From an uncultured Clostridia bacterium (GTDB taxonomy: Bacteria; Bacillota; Clostridia; Oscillospirales; Acutalibacteraceae), in contig CALWIW010000017.1 of the NCBI GenBank assembly GCA_944380855.1, forward strand, positions 1 through 45,118: a stretch of 45,118 nucleotides of DNA. Reading direction: 5' to 3'. Position numbers and translations under genes: made by a program. The notes under the pieces were generated by a model. The model saw nothing but the letters and a program-made list of their open reading frames with translations, ran no database searches and was not told where the DNA came from. Positions 15,533 through 23,211 of this stretch are shown here, in pieces. How positions within the stretch are numbered: the first letter of the stretch is position 1; every line of letters begins with the position of its first letter.

Positions 15533-16090
15533 ATGACGGTTGAACAGATAGACAGCACAAAAGTGCTGATTTCATTATGTAATGAGGATTTAACCGAGTA
15601 TTCCCTGCGGTTCGATACAATGAGCTTTAATGACCCACATTCAAGAAGAATTTTGAACAAGCTTTTGACAATTGCCTGCGGAAAAACAGGAATAAAACAG
15701 GAAAAGGACAAATCCATGCTTGTGGAAGCAATGCCCCACAGCAACGGCTGTCTTATTCTTTTGACCATGAATCACAGAAAGAAAAAAAGAACGGTCTACC
15801 GAATTAAAAAAAATACCTCGGGCTGGTGCTGCCGCTTCCAAAATGCCGATGATTTTTTATGCTGTCTGGAAAAGCTGAGGGAAAAAAACGAAACTTTGTA
15901 CCGTGTTTCCGCTTATTTTTTCCGTGAAAGCTATTATTTGTTTACAGAGCAGTCTAAGCTTTCCGACAGAGTAACAGAGGTTTTGTCAGAGTTCGGAAGA
16001 CTGTGCAAAAGGGAAATTATCTTTTCAAAAAGACTTGAAGAGGGCGGAAAAATACTTTTTTCAAAATCAAGATTTACAGGAGCTTTTTAA
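15533..16090 (+). CDS. MecA-like ClpC adaptor protein
   Basis: A 185-residue protein of the MecA/NegR family. MecA adaptors feed substrates (for example ComK) to the ClpCP protease. The N-terminal MTVEQIDSTKVLISLCNEDL matches the family's substrate-binding domain. The C-terminal half (FENADDF-like segment, YRVSAYFFRESYYL, LSEFGRLC) matches the ClpC-binding domain, ending in a strand (EEGGKILF). It is somewhat shorter than B. subtilis MecA (~218). The ATG at 15533 has AAAGGAGG 7-8 bp upstream; the upstream open frame from 15458 has no ribosome site. No competence genes are nearby. The 304-bp gap before it (15229-15532) holds the tRNA promoter and a TTGACG/TATAAT pair with poor spacing. Confidence 0.8.
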   Translation: MTVEQIDSTKVLISLCNEDLTEYSLRFDTMSFNDPHSRRILNKLLTIACGKTGIKQEKDKSMLVEAMPHSNGCLILLTMNHRKKKRTVYRIKKNTSGWCCRFQNADDFLCCLEKLREKNETLYRVSAYFFRESYYLFTEQSKLSDRVTEVLSEFGRLCKREIIFSKRLEEGGKILFSKSRFTGAF

Positions 16091-16126
16091 AAACAATAAC
16101 TGTTATTAATTTATTTTAAAGTCCTG

Positions 16127-16155
16127 TTGACAACAGCAATCCACGGTAGTATAAT
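16127..16155 (+). promoter_or_regulatory. Perfect consensus promoter of the RNA/hyd locus
   Basis: TTGACA (16127-16132), 17 bp, TATAAT (16150-16155). Predicted start of transcription is near 16162. Confidence 0.93.
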
Positions 16156-16161
16156 TTAATA

Positions 16162-16344
16162 AAAGGCAAAGGCTCGATGGTTTTTCGGAGAGCTTGTGCA
16201 AGGTTAAAATAATAAATCTGCTGACAATAAGGGTTTGCCCGAGTTAAAAGCCGAGGATTTGCAAGGGACGCAGCTTCTGTATTCCCTATATTTTCATATT
16301 TGCATTTTGGCTCCCGTATACCCTTTCGGTATACGGGATTTTTG
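16162..16344 (+). ncRNA. Candidate structured RNA or leader upstream of the hydrogenase-maturation operon
   Basis: About 180 nt between a perfect promoter and a strong intrinsic terminator (CCCGTATACC-CTTTC-GGTATACGGG-ATTTTTG, 16313-16344). Internal helices include GCTC...GAGC (near 16172-16194) and AGGGA-CG-CAG-CTT-CTG-TA-TTCCCT (16263-16286). No open frame fits. The regulator gene of the hyd operon starts 31 bp past the terminator and has no promoter of its own that I can see, so the RNA may be a transcription-attenuating leader or riboswitch. Alternatively it is an independent small RNA with read-through. I could not match it to any riboswitch class, SRP RNA, tmRNA or 6S RNA that I know. 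Confidence 0.7.
16313..16344 (+). terminator. Intrinsic terminator ending the hyd leader RNA
   Basis: A perfect 10-bp stem CCCGTATACC/GGTATACGGG with loop CTTTC, then ATTTTTG. It stands between the promoter and the first coding gene. Confidence 0.92.
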
Positions 16345-16374
16345 TTTGTTATTGTTTTGCGGACAGGAAAAGCG

Positions 16375-16653
16375 GTGATTAAAATAGACAGATTGGCTCA
16401 GATAGGAATAATAATTCAGGACATCACGGCGGCGGACAAGGTAAACGAGATACTTCACGATTATTCCGCATATATAGTGGGAAGAATGGGACTTCCCTAT
16501 AAAAAATATTCGGTTATGGTAATAAGTATAATTATCGACGCTCCCGTGGAAATAATAAGTGCGTTGACAGGCAAGCTGGGAATGATAAAAAACGTTACGG
16601 CAAAGTCCGTTATGTCAAAGCCTGAGATATCAACACTGTCGGAGGAAAAATGA
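16375..16653 (+). CDS. TM1266-type [FeFe]-hydrogenase system regulator
   Basis: A 92-residue ACT/NikR-C-like small protein. The block DRLAQIGIIIQDITAADKVNEILHDY, then IVGRMGLPY and ISIIIDAPVEIISALTGKLG, matches the putative iron-only hydrogenase system regulator family (TM1266), usually found beside hydE/G/F. No DNA-binding domain is present, so it may sense a ligand or work through a partner. The GTG at 16375 has AGGA 6-7 bp upstream; the frame upstream runs through the terminator hairpin and is not likely coding. It overlaps hydE by 4 bp (ATGA). Confidence 0.85.
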   Translation: MIKIDRLAQIGIIIQDITAADKVNEILHDYSAYIVGRMGLPYKKYSVMVISIIIDAPVEIISALTGKLGMIKNVTAKSVMSKPEISTLSEEK

Positions 16654-17723
16654 AAGATATTGAACTTATAAATAAATTAAAATCAGTAATATCACAGTTT
16701 GACAGGGGAGAAACGCCCCAAAAACAGGACATTGTTCTGCTTCTTGAAAATTACAAAAATCCTGAAATTTTTGAGTTTGCCAAAGAGCTTGGCAGAAAGA
16801 AAGCCCTTGAAAATTATGGCAACAATGTTTTTATAAGAGGTTTAATAGAGGTTTCAAGCTTTTGTACAAGAAACTGCTTTTACTGCGGTTTAAGGTGCGG
16901 CAATAAGGAAGCACAAAGATACAGACTTAGCTTTGAGGAAATAATGAGCTGCTGTGAAAGCGGTTATAAAGCAGGCTTTCGCACCTTTGTGATGCAGGGG
17001 GGAGAAGACCCGTTTTTTGACGATGATTTTGTCTGCCGTACTGTCGCCGCCATAAAACAAAAATATCCCGACTGTGCCGTCACTCTTTCTCTTGGGGAAA
17101 GAAGCTATATTTCCTATAAAAGGCTGAAAGAGGCCGGGGCGGACAGATACCTTTTACGCCACGAAACAGCCACAAAGGAGCATTACGAAAAGCTTCACCC
17201 GAAAAATTCCTTATTTGAAAACAGAATGGAATGTCTTTACAATTTAAAGGAATTGGGTTATCAGACAGGTGCAGGATTTATGGTGGGCTCACCTTGGCAG
17301 ACCATGGAAAATATTGCAAACGATATTATATTTTTAAAGGAATTTAAGCCTCACATGGTGGGCATAGGTCCTTTTTTGCCCCACAGCCAAACGCCATTTA
17401 AGGATTTTCCAAAGGGAAGTGCCGAGCTTACCCTCTTTGTTTTAAGCATTGTAAGGATAATGCTCCCAAAGGTTTTGCTTCCTGCCACCACTGCCCTGGG
17501 AACAAGGGAAGAGGGAGGCAGAGAGCGTGGAATTCTGCACGGTGCAAATGTTATTATGCCGAACCTTTCACCTGTTGAGGTGAGGAAAAAATATATGCTC
17601 TATGACAACAAGCTGTCAAGCGGAGCGGAAGCTTCCGAGGGATTGGAAATTCTGAGAAAATCTCTCGATAAAATAGGCTATAAAATCCCTGTGTCGAGGG
17701 GAGATTGTTTGGAAATAAACTGA
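16650..17723 (+). CDS. hydE: [FeFe]-hydrogenase maturation radical SAM protein HydE
   Basis: A 357-residue radical SAM enzyme that helps build the dithiolate-bridged 2Fe subcluster of the H-cluster. The radical SAM cluster motif is CTRNCFYC (Cys 72, 76, 79), followed by FVMQGGEDP, LSLGERSY and RHETATKEHYEKLHP, all characteristic of HydE/BioB-like maturases. Length is typical. It starts inside the stop of the TM1266-type gene and is followed after 38 bp by hydG. The structural hydrogenase gene is not in this window. Confidence 0.93.
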   Translation: MKDIELINKLKSVISQFDRGETPQKQDIVLLLENYKNPEIFEFAKELGRKKALENYGNNVFIRGLIEVSSFCTRNCFYCGLRCGNKEAQRYRLSFEEIMSCCESGYKAGFRTFVMQGGEDPFFDDDFVCRTVAAIKQKYPDCAVTLSLGERSYISYKRLKEAGADRYLLRHETATKEHYEKLHPKNSLFENRMECLYNLKELGYQTGAGFMVGSPWQTMENIANDIIFLKEFKPHMVGIGPFLPHSQTPFKDFPKGSAELTLFVLSIVRIMLPKVLLPATTALGTREEGGRERGILHGANVIMPNLSPVEVRKKYMLYDNKLSSGAEASEGLEILRKSLDKIGYKIPVSRGDCLEIN

Positions 17724-17761
17724 ACATTATATATAATAGAAAAGCAAAGGAGAAAAGAATT

Positions 17762-19180
17762 ATGTACGACGTAAAATCACCAAAGGCTGAAGAATTTATC
17801 AGCCACGAGGAAATACTTGACACCCTTAAATATGCCGAGGAAAACAAGCACAACGGAGAGCTTATTGACCAAATTTTGGCGAAAGCCGCTTTAAAAAAAG
17901 GCCTTTCCCACAGAGAAGCCGCCGTTTTGCTTGAATGTGACATACCCGAGAAGAACGAGCTTATTTTTGCATTGGCAAAGGAAATAAAGCAGGAGTTCTA
18001 CGGCAACAGAATTGTTATGTTCGCACCGCTGTACCTTTCAAACTACTGTGTAAACGGCTGTCTTTACTGCCCTTATCATTATAAGAACAAGCATATCGCA
18101 AGAAAGAAGCTTACACAGGAAGAAATCGTAAAAGAGGTTGTGGCTTTGCAGGACATGGGACACAAAAGACTTGCCCTTGAAGCAGGCGAAGACCCTGTAA
18201 ACAATCCACTTGAATACATTCTTGACTGTATTAAGACTATTTACAGCATTAAGCATAAAAACGGTGCTATAAGACGTGTAAACGTAAACATTGCCGCAAC
18301 AACTGTTGAAAATTACAGAAAGCTTAAAGAGGCAGGCATCGGCACATACATTCTTTTCCAGGAAACATATCATAAGGAAAATTACGAAATGCTCCACCCA
18401 ACAGGTCCAAAGCATAACTATGCTTATCATACAGAGGCTATGGATAGAGCCATGGACGGCGGTATCGACGACGTGGGTCTGGGCGTTCTTTTCGGACTTA
18501 ACCTTTACAGATACGACTTTGTGGGACTTTTGATGCACGCTGAGCATCTTGAAGCCGCAAAAGGCGTAGGCCCTCACACTATAAGCGTTCCCCGTGTATG
18601 TAAGGCTGATGATATTGACCCCGACGCTTTTGATAACGGTATAGACGATGATACATTCGCAAAGATTGTGGCTTGTATCAGAATTTCCGTTCCATATACA
18701 GGAATGATTATTTCCACAAGAGAAAGCCCGAAATGCAGAGAGAGAGTTTTGGAGCTTGGTATTTCACAGATAAGCGGCGGTTCAAGAACAAGCGTTGGCG
18801 GCTATGCCGAGGAAGAGCCGGAGGAGGAAAACTCCGCTCAGTTTGACGTTTCCGACAGAAGAACCCTTGACCAGGTTGTAAACTGGCTTATGAAGCTGGG
18901 ACATATTCCAAGCTTCTGTACAGCCTGCTACAGAGAGGGCAGAACAGGCGACAGATTTATGAGCCTTGTAAAAAGCGGTCAGATTGCAAACTGCTGTCAG
19001 CCAAACGCCTTAATGACATTAAAGGAATACCTTGAGGATTACGCTTCCGAGGAAACAAAGAAAAACGGCGAAGTTCTTATTGCCAAGGAGATAAACAACA
19101 TTCCAAAGGAAAAGGTAAGAGAGCTTGTAAAGCAGCACCTTACGGAAATTGAACAGGGTCAAAGAGATTTCCGCCTGTAA
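17762..19180 (+). CDS. hydG: [FeFe]-hydrogenase maturase HydG (tyrosine lyase)
   Basis: A 472-residue radical SAM enzyme of the ThiH type that splits tyrosine to give the CO and CN- ligands carried on an Fe(Cys) synthon. The N-terminal cluster motif is CVNGCLYC (Cys 96, 100, 103). The C-terminal auxiliary cluster is CTACYREGRTG...NCCQPN, the CX2CX22C arrangement specific to HydG rather than ThiH. The ATG at 17762 has AAAGGAG upstream; the open frame from 17705 lacks a site. Codons are somewhat more biased than in hydE, hinting at higher expression. The palindromic repeat array begins 8 bp after its stop. Confidence 0.95.
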   Translation: MYDVKSPKAEEFISHEEILDTLKYAEENKHNGELIDQILAKAALKKGLSHREAAVLLECDIPEKNELIFALAKEIKQEFYGNRIVMFAPLYLSNYCVNGCLYCPYHYKNKHIARKKLTQEEIVKEVVALQDMGHKRLALEAGEDPVNNPLEYILDCIKTIYSIKHKNGAIRRVNVNIAATTVENYRKLKEAGIGTYILFQETYHKENYEMLHPTGPKHNYAYHTEAMDRAMDGGIDDVGLGVLFGLNLYRYDFVGLLMHAEHLEAAKGVGPHTISVPRVCKADDIDPDAFDNGIDDDTFAKIVACIRISVPYTGMIISTRESPKCRERVLELGISQISGGSRTSVGGYAEEEPEEENSAQFDVSDRRTLDQVVNWLMKLGHIPSFCTACYREGRTGDRFMSLVKSGQIANCCQPNALMTLKEYLEDYASEETKKNGEVLIAKEINNIPKEKVRELVKQHLTEIEQGQRDFRL

Positions 19181-19187
19181 TTTATAT

Positions 19188-19422
19188 CCGACCTGCAAAG
19201 GTCGGATATAAATTACCTTTCGTTTCAGGTCGGGCGAGACTTTTATATCCGCCTTGCAGAACTTTAGATTGAAAATAAACGTCATTACAAGGCGGACGAG
19301 ACTTTTATATCCGCCTTGCAGGACTTTAGATTGGAAATAAACGTCATTACAAGGCGGGCGAGTCTTTTATTTCCGCCTTGCAGGACTTCAGTTTGGAAAT
19401 AAACATCGTTTCAAGGCGGGCG
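19188..19422 (+). repeat. Array of four ~50-bp palindromic repeats after hydG
   Basis: Cores at 19188-19236 (stem CCGACCTG/CAGGTCGG), 19249-19298, 19311-19360 and 19373-19422 (all CCGCCTTG/CAAGGCGG). The last three have an exact 62-bp period, and the 12-bp links (GAGACTTTTATAT type) are nearly constant. All read in the + direction. Interiors differ more than stems: some have CAAAGGT..., others CAGGACTTTAG.... Confidence 0.9.
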
Positions 19423-19424
19423 AA

Positions 19425-19590
19425 ACCTTATGTTGAACGACTTGGAGTGGCTCGCCCTTATTTAGGTTTTATTTTAAATAATTTATCATTAAGTCCGATG
19501 AAGTTAAGTAAAAAAATAATACAACCTTATGTATTTTGTAAAAATAAATTAAAGTTTATCGAAAGCGAACCATTCCAAAGACTAAGGAAA
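19425..19590. other. AT-rich spacer bounded by inverted array end units
   Basis: The left edge (ACTTGGAGTGGCTCGCCC, ~19440-19457) and right edge (GAAAGCGAACCATTCCAAAG, 19561-19580) are inverted, diverged versions of the end units at 1751 and 3935 that bracket parAB. The ~100 bp between them is AT-rich and shows no parS, gene or promoter I can support. Confidence 0.55.
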
Positions 19591-19596
19591 AGGTCT

Positions 19597-19713
19597 CGCC
19601 CGACCTGTGCTGATGTTAGTTTTTATTGCAATCCCTTGCAGGTCGGATGTAAAAAATAGGTTTCGCCCGACGGAAAACGGGAGTTGATTTAAAGATGTTC
19701 CTTTCTCCGTCGG
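19597..19713 (-). repeat. Two ~50-bp palindromic repeats before hydF
   Basis: Cores 19597-19646 (CCGACCTG/CAGGTCGG) and 19664-19713 (CCGACGGA/TCCGTCGG), in the opposite orientation to the four units after hydG. The last unit sits directly before the hydF ribosome site, just as its CCGACGG counterpart sits directly before serS. Confidence 0.88.
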
Positions 19714-19743
19714 ACAAAAAAGAAATAGAGGTGAATTGAAAAA

Positions 19744-20967
19744 ATGGGATTAAATAATACACCTAATGCCGATAGAATTCATATTGGTATATTCGGCAGA
19801 AGAAATGCAGGAAAATCAAGCGTAATAAATGCGGTAACAGGGCAAAGCCTTGCCATTGTTTCCGATGTTTTGGGAACTACCACTGACCCGGTTTATAAGG
19901 CTATGGAAATACTGCCCCTGGGTCCCGTTGTACTTATAGACACACCGGGACTTGACGACGTGGGGGAACTGGGACAGCTTAGAGTTCAAAAGACTTTTCA
20001 GGTGCTGAATAAGACTGATATTGCTTTGCTTGTTTTAGATGTAAACAGCGGATTTTCCCAAGAGGAAGAAAAGCTTTTGGAGCTTGTAAAAGCAAAAAAA
20101 ATCCCCTTCGTGGCGGTGCTGAATAAAACAGACCTTGCAGAAGAGGGAAAAATCAAGAGCTTTGAAAAGCTCTTGAAAGAAAAATATACAATTGAAAATG
20201 TAGTGTCGGTAAGTGCCGAGAAAAAAGAGGGAATTTTTGAGCTTAAAGAAAAGATAGCTTCCCTAAATACTGAAAAAGAAAAATCCCCTATAATTTCGGA
20301 TATTGTAGGCGAAGGAGAGCTTGCCGTCCTTGTTGTTCCCATAGACGAGTCAGCACCAAAGGGCAGACTTATTCTGCCCCAGCAGCAGACCATAAGGGAC
20401 TTGCTTGACCATAACGCTATGTCAGCCGTTACTCAGGTGACTACATTGACAAAAACACTGGAAAGCCTTAAAGAACCGCCAAAGGTTGTTGTTACAGACA
20501 GCCAGGCATTTAAAGAGGTGGCAAAAATTGTCCCCGGGAATGTTCCTCTTACTTCATTTTCAATACTTTTTGCACGTCATAAGGGAGAGCTTTCCACCCT
20601 TGTAAACGGAGTAAAAGCCATGGAAAATCTGAAAGACGGGGATACCGTGCTTATTTCAGAGGGCTGTACCCACCATAGACAGTGCAACGATATAGGAAGC
20701 GTTAAAATCCCAAATGCGGTAAGAAAATATACGGGCAAAAGCTTGAATTTTGAGTTTACTTCCGGGGGAGAGTTTCCTCTTGATTTAAGCAAATACAGCC
20801 TTGTTATCCACTGCGGAGGCTGTATGCTCAATGAAAGAGAAATGAAGTACAGGATTGCCTGTGCCAATGACGCAGGCGTGCCCATTGTAAATTACGGAGT
20901 TTTGCTGGCTCAGGTAAACGGAATACTTGAAAGAAGCCTTGAGCCTTTTGGAAAAACTATAGGTTAA
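19744..20967 (+). CDS. hydF: [FeFe]-hydrogenase maturation GTPase HydF
   Basis: A 407-residue GTPase and Fe-S scaffold that carries the 2Fe subcluster made by HydE/HydG to HydA. The TrmE-like G domain has G1 GRRNAGKS (18-25), DTPG and NKTD, and a dimerisation domain follows. The C-terminal cluster ligands are in GCTHHRQC and HCGGC (the CxH...HCxxC arrangement typical of HydF). The ATG at 19744 lies ~11 bp from GAGGTG. It is separated from hydG by 563 bp of repeats, so it may have its own transcript. The last bases overlap the convergent gene by 4 bp. Confidence 0.94.
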   Translation: MGLNNTPNADRIHIGIFGRRNAGKSSVINAVTGQSLAIVSDVLGTTTDPVYKAMEILPLGPVVLIDTPGLDDVGELGQLRVQKTFQVLNKTDIALLVLDVNSGFSQEEEKLLELVKAKKIPFVAVLNKTDLAEEGKIKSFEKLLKEKYTIENVVSVSAEKKEGIFELKEKIASLNTEKEKSPIISDIVGEGELAVLVVPIDESAPKGRLILPQQQTIRDLLDHNAMSAVTQVTTLTKTLESLKEPPKVVVTDSQAFKEVAKIVPGNVPLTSFSILFARHKGELSTLVNGVKAMENLKDGDTVLISEGCTHHRQCNDIGSVKIPNAVRKYTGKSLNFEFTSGGEFPLDLSKYSLVIHCGGCMLNEREMKYRIACANDAGVPIVNYGVLLAQVNGILERSLEPFGKTIG

Positions 20968-21665
20968 TCGGAGCTTGAGCCCTGTTCAAAAGGTCCGCAT
21001 AAAAAAACTCTTGAACGCTCTATTGAGTCCTTGGAGTTTTTGAAGTCGCCGCCTGCGTTGCGGTAGTCAAACATACTGCAAAAATGGGTTACGTCCCCTT
21101 TAAGCTCACGAAGATACTTTAAGGTGATTTCCCTTGCGGAGTCGGCAAATTCAATAAATTCCTTTTTCTTTAATATTGTATCGGCTGTTTTTATAAGAAG
21201 AGAAAAATCCTCAAGGCAGAAAAAGGGCTGGGAAAGAAAAAGCTTTTTGAATGATTCGTCCTTGTGGAAAAGCTTTACCGTGGTTTCCATTGCTCTTTTA
21301 ACGTCCTCGTCCACATTTTCACAGATAAAACATGATTTGGCAAGGGTTTCTCCGTGAAGAGCCTGAGATTTAATGGCTTTTGGATTTTGAGAATCGGAAA
21401 AGCAGTTGTCAATTATGTACTGTAAATGACTTTCAAGGATAAGAGCGTTGGAAAGTCTGCTTCCGATTTGGGACATAAGGCTGAAATGCTCCTTGCAAAA
21501 GCCCACCTTGTTTGTGGCAATTCTTACGGTAGGCTCCATTTTGGCGTCTCCTGTAATATATTGGGCGTAGCTTGTTTCAAGCTTTTTTCTGAGATTGCAA
21601 AAAGGACAGCCATTTTTCTCAGTAAAAACATCGGATACTGGTATGGTGCAAATTGTTTGTTTCAT
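20964..21665 (-). CDS. DUF6062-type cysteine-rich protein of unknown function
   Basis: A 233-residue, mostly helical cytoplasmic protein with spaced Cys motifs (CPFCNLRKKLE near residue 20, FCKEHF, SCFICENVDEDV, FFCLEDF). This pattern is typical of the uncharacterised DUF6062 family of Clostridia, often encoded beside hydF-like genes. The CxxC and CxxH pairs could bind zinc. ATG 21665 has AGGTG 8 bp upstream; the open frame runs to 21701 without a ribosome site. It converges on hydF with a 4-bp overlap. No function can be assigned; the family name is from memory. Confidence 0.7.
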   Translation of the reverse strand: MKQTICTIPVSDVFTEKNGCPFCNLRKKLETSYAQYITGDAKMEPTVRIATNKVGFCKEHFSLMSQIGSRLSNALILESHLQYIIDNCFSDSQNPKAIKSQALHGETLAKSCFICENVDEDVKRAMETTVKLFHKDESFKKLFLSQPFFCLEDFSLLIKTADTILKKKEFIEFADSAREITLKYLRELKGDVTHFCSMFDYRNAGGDFKNSKDSIERSRVFLCGPFEQGSSSD

Positions 21666-21693
21666 TTTTTTCACCTGCTTTATACTTAGGTTA

Positions 21694-21914
21694 TATTGCA
21701 AATGTTGGGGGAAAATTTCGGGATTCCAAAGGGGCCCTGTCCCTTTGGCTGGTGGTTTGGAGGACAGCGTCCTCCAAGGTCTTAAAATACTGCAAAAAAC
21801 GCAGGAGTGAGCAAAAAACAGTCCGGTGAACTGTTTTTTGCCGTGAACCCACGTTAGTGTTCGCGATAATTCTATAATTTTTCTTAATTAACTTTTTACC
21901 CAACTATTGACAAA
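21694..21914 (+). repeat. Dispersed multi-hairpin repeat, long copy C
   Basis: About 220 bp. It begins ATTGCAAATGTTGGGG, then CCAAAGGGGC...CCTTTGG, TTGGAGGAC-AGC-GTCCTCCAA, GGTCTTAAAATACTG, a third hairpin CAAAAAACAGTCC...GAACTGTTTTTTG, and ends ACTTTTTACCCAACTATTGACAAAG. No open frame. It lies just upstream of the DUF6062 gene and may carry part of its promoter region. Confidence 0.88.
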
Positions 21915-21935
21915 GAACCTATATTTAATATGTAA

Positions 21936-21964
21936 TAAAAAGGCACATGACAAGTTCATGTGCC
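21936..21964 (-). terminator. Intrinsic terminator of the AraC regulator gene
   Basis: GGCACATGA-CAAG-TTCATGTGCC with TTTTT following on the minus strand, 19 bp past the stop. Confidence 0.88.
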
Positions 21965-21982
21965 GATTTTAATTATAAAATA

Positions 21983-22870
21983 TTACTTAATAATTTCTTT
22001 TTTCATGAAATTGCCCGGATTGGTCTGTATATCTCCCTTAGCACGGAATCTCTTTCTGTACTGTTCAGGCTGAAGACCGGTGTTTTTCTTGAAACACTGA
22101 GAGAAATAGGACGGTGAGGAAAATCCTGTAAAACCGGCAATCTGAGCAATGGAGTAATTGCTGGAAACCAAAAGGTTTTTGCACTCGTCAATTCTCTTGC
22201 TGATGAGATAATTAATAGGCGAAATTTTGTAATCCTCGGAAAAAGCATGGGAAAGGTAATATTTATTAACCTTTGCAACCTCTGCCAGCTCGTCAAGAGT
22301 GATAGACTCACGGAAATTCTCGTCAATATATCTTTTTGCTGTACGGCAGGCACGGTTAACGCTTTTTGAGTTATCCAAAGTCAGGCTGTAGTTTGCCTTT
22401 CTTATTATATTGATAATAAGAAGCTCAAGCAAATCCTGGCAAACAGTGGTCTTGTAAGGTGTGTCCTTGTCCATTTCCGCGTGCAGGATTTTCAGATATG
22501 TTTCTATTGTTTCCCTGTCTTTCTTATAATGTATATGAGTATAGTCGTCGTTAGAATTTGGATTGTCAAAGCAGAATGCAATTCCGTCAACACCTACAAA
22601 AATATACTCAAAATCATCACCGGAAAGGGTTTTTTCCGTATGTGAAACACCGGGATTTATAATAACAAGATCGCTTTCTTCAACGGTAAATTCGCTGTCC
22701 TCTACTTTCACAACACCTTTTCCGCTGAGTACATAGAAAAACTCTGCAAAATAGTGTGAATGAAGTGTGCTGTGCCAGTCGTTTCCGAATTTTGATTTTC
22801 CTACATAGAGCAATCTTGCGTCTAAATGTTCAGTAGTAGTGTGGTCAATAGTGTAAAGTTCGTTGCTCAA
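21983..22870 (-). CDS. AraC-family regulator with cupin sensor, probable regulator of the galacto-N-biose operon
   Basis: A 295-residue protein. The N-terminal cupin (HSHYFAEFFYVLSGKGVVKV..., residues ~35-105) would sense a sugar. The C-terminal double HTH of AraC/XylS type covers ~190-285 (ITLDELAEVAKVNKYYLSHAF and IAQIAGFTGFSSPSYFSQCFKKNTG). The TTG at 22870 has GGAGG 8 bp upstream. It is divergent from the transporter/phosphorylase operon across a ~440-bp gap, the classic layout for a local activator. The effector (GNB, LNB or a breakdown product) is inferred. Confidence 0.88.
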   Translation of the reverse strand: MSNELYTIDHTTTEHLDARLLYVGKSKFGNDWHSTLHSHYFAEFFYVLSGKGVVKVEDSEFTVEESDLVIINPGVSHTEKTLSGDDFEYIFVGVDGIAFCFDNPNSNDDYTHIHYKKDRETIETYLKILHAEMDKDTPYKTTVCQDLLELLIINIIRKANYSLTLDNSKSVNRACRTAKRYIDENFRESITLDELAEVAKVNKYYLSHAFSEDYKISPINYLISKRIDECKNLLVSSNYSIAQIAGFTGFSSPSYFSQCFKKNTGLQPEQYRKRFRAKGDIQTNPGNFMKKEIIK

Positions 22871-23171
22871 TAAGATAACCTCCTTTAAAATTTAACTAAA
22901 TAAAGACAAAAAATAAATAAGCCTACTCATCATCACGATAATTCTATCATATTATACATATCTTTGCAAGTAGGAATTATGTGTAAAAAAACAAAACTTT
23001 ATGTGAACAAAATAACAAGGCACTTGTGCCATGTTCACAATAAAAGCCTTTATTTTTGAACAAAAAAAGAACTTTTGGACTTGTGGTTATAAAAAAAGGC
23101 TAATAAATCAAAAATTATTATAAAAATTAACGAAAAAAGCAATTTAACGATACTAAAATGCAAGAAGGTTA

Positions 23172-23199
23172 TTGAAATTATTTTCTTATGAGGTATACT
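23172..23199 (+). promoter_or_regulatory. Promoter of the galacto-N-biose/lacto-N-biose operon
   Basis: TTGAAA (23172-23177), 16 bp, TATACT (23194-23199). It is close to consensus and ~110 bp before the binding-protein start. The gap 22871-23171 is AT-rich; I see no clear AraC half-sites, though TTATGTGAACA-like segments near 22990-23040 are possible. Confidence 0.75.
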
Positions 23200-23211
23200 A
23201 AGTGTGTAAAG

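Noticed and set aside
16162-16344. Known riboswitch or 6S, SRP or tmRNA identity for the hyd leader
   Set aside because: GGGACGCAG recalls part of a c-di-GMP-I aptamer, but the rest of that consensus is absent and the order is wrong; no other class fits, so it is left unnamed.
19249-19422. Regular repeats that look like a short CRISPR array
   Set aside because: The units are 50-bp palindromes with nearly constant 12-bp links rather than unique spacers, there are no cas genes, and the same units occur alone and in reverse elsewhere.
21694-21914. Insertion sequence
   Set aside because: No transposase frame, no clear terminal inverted repeats and no visible target duplication; treated as a non-coding dispersed repeat.
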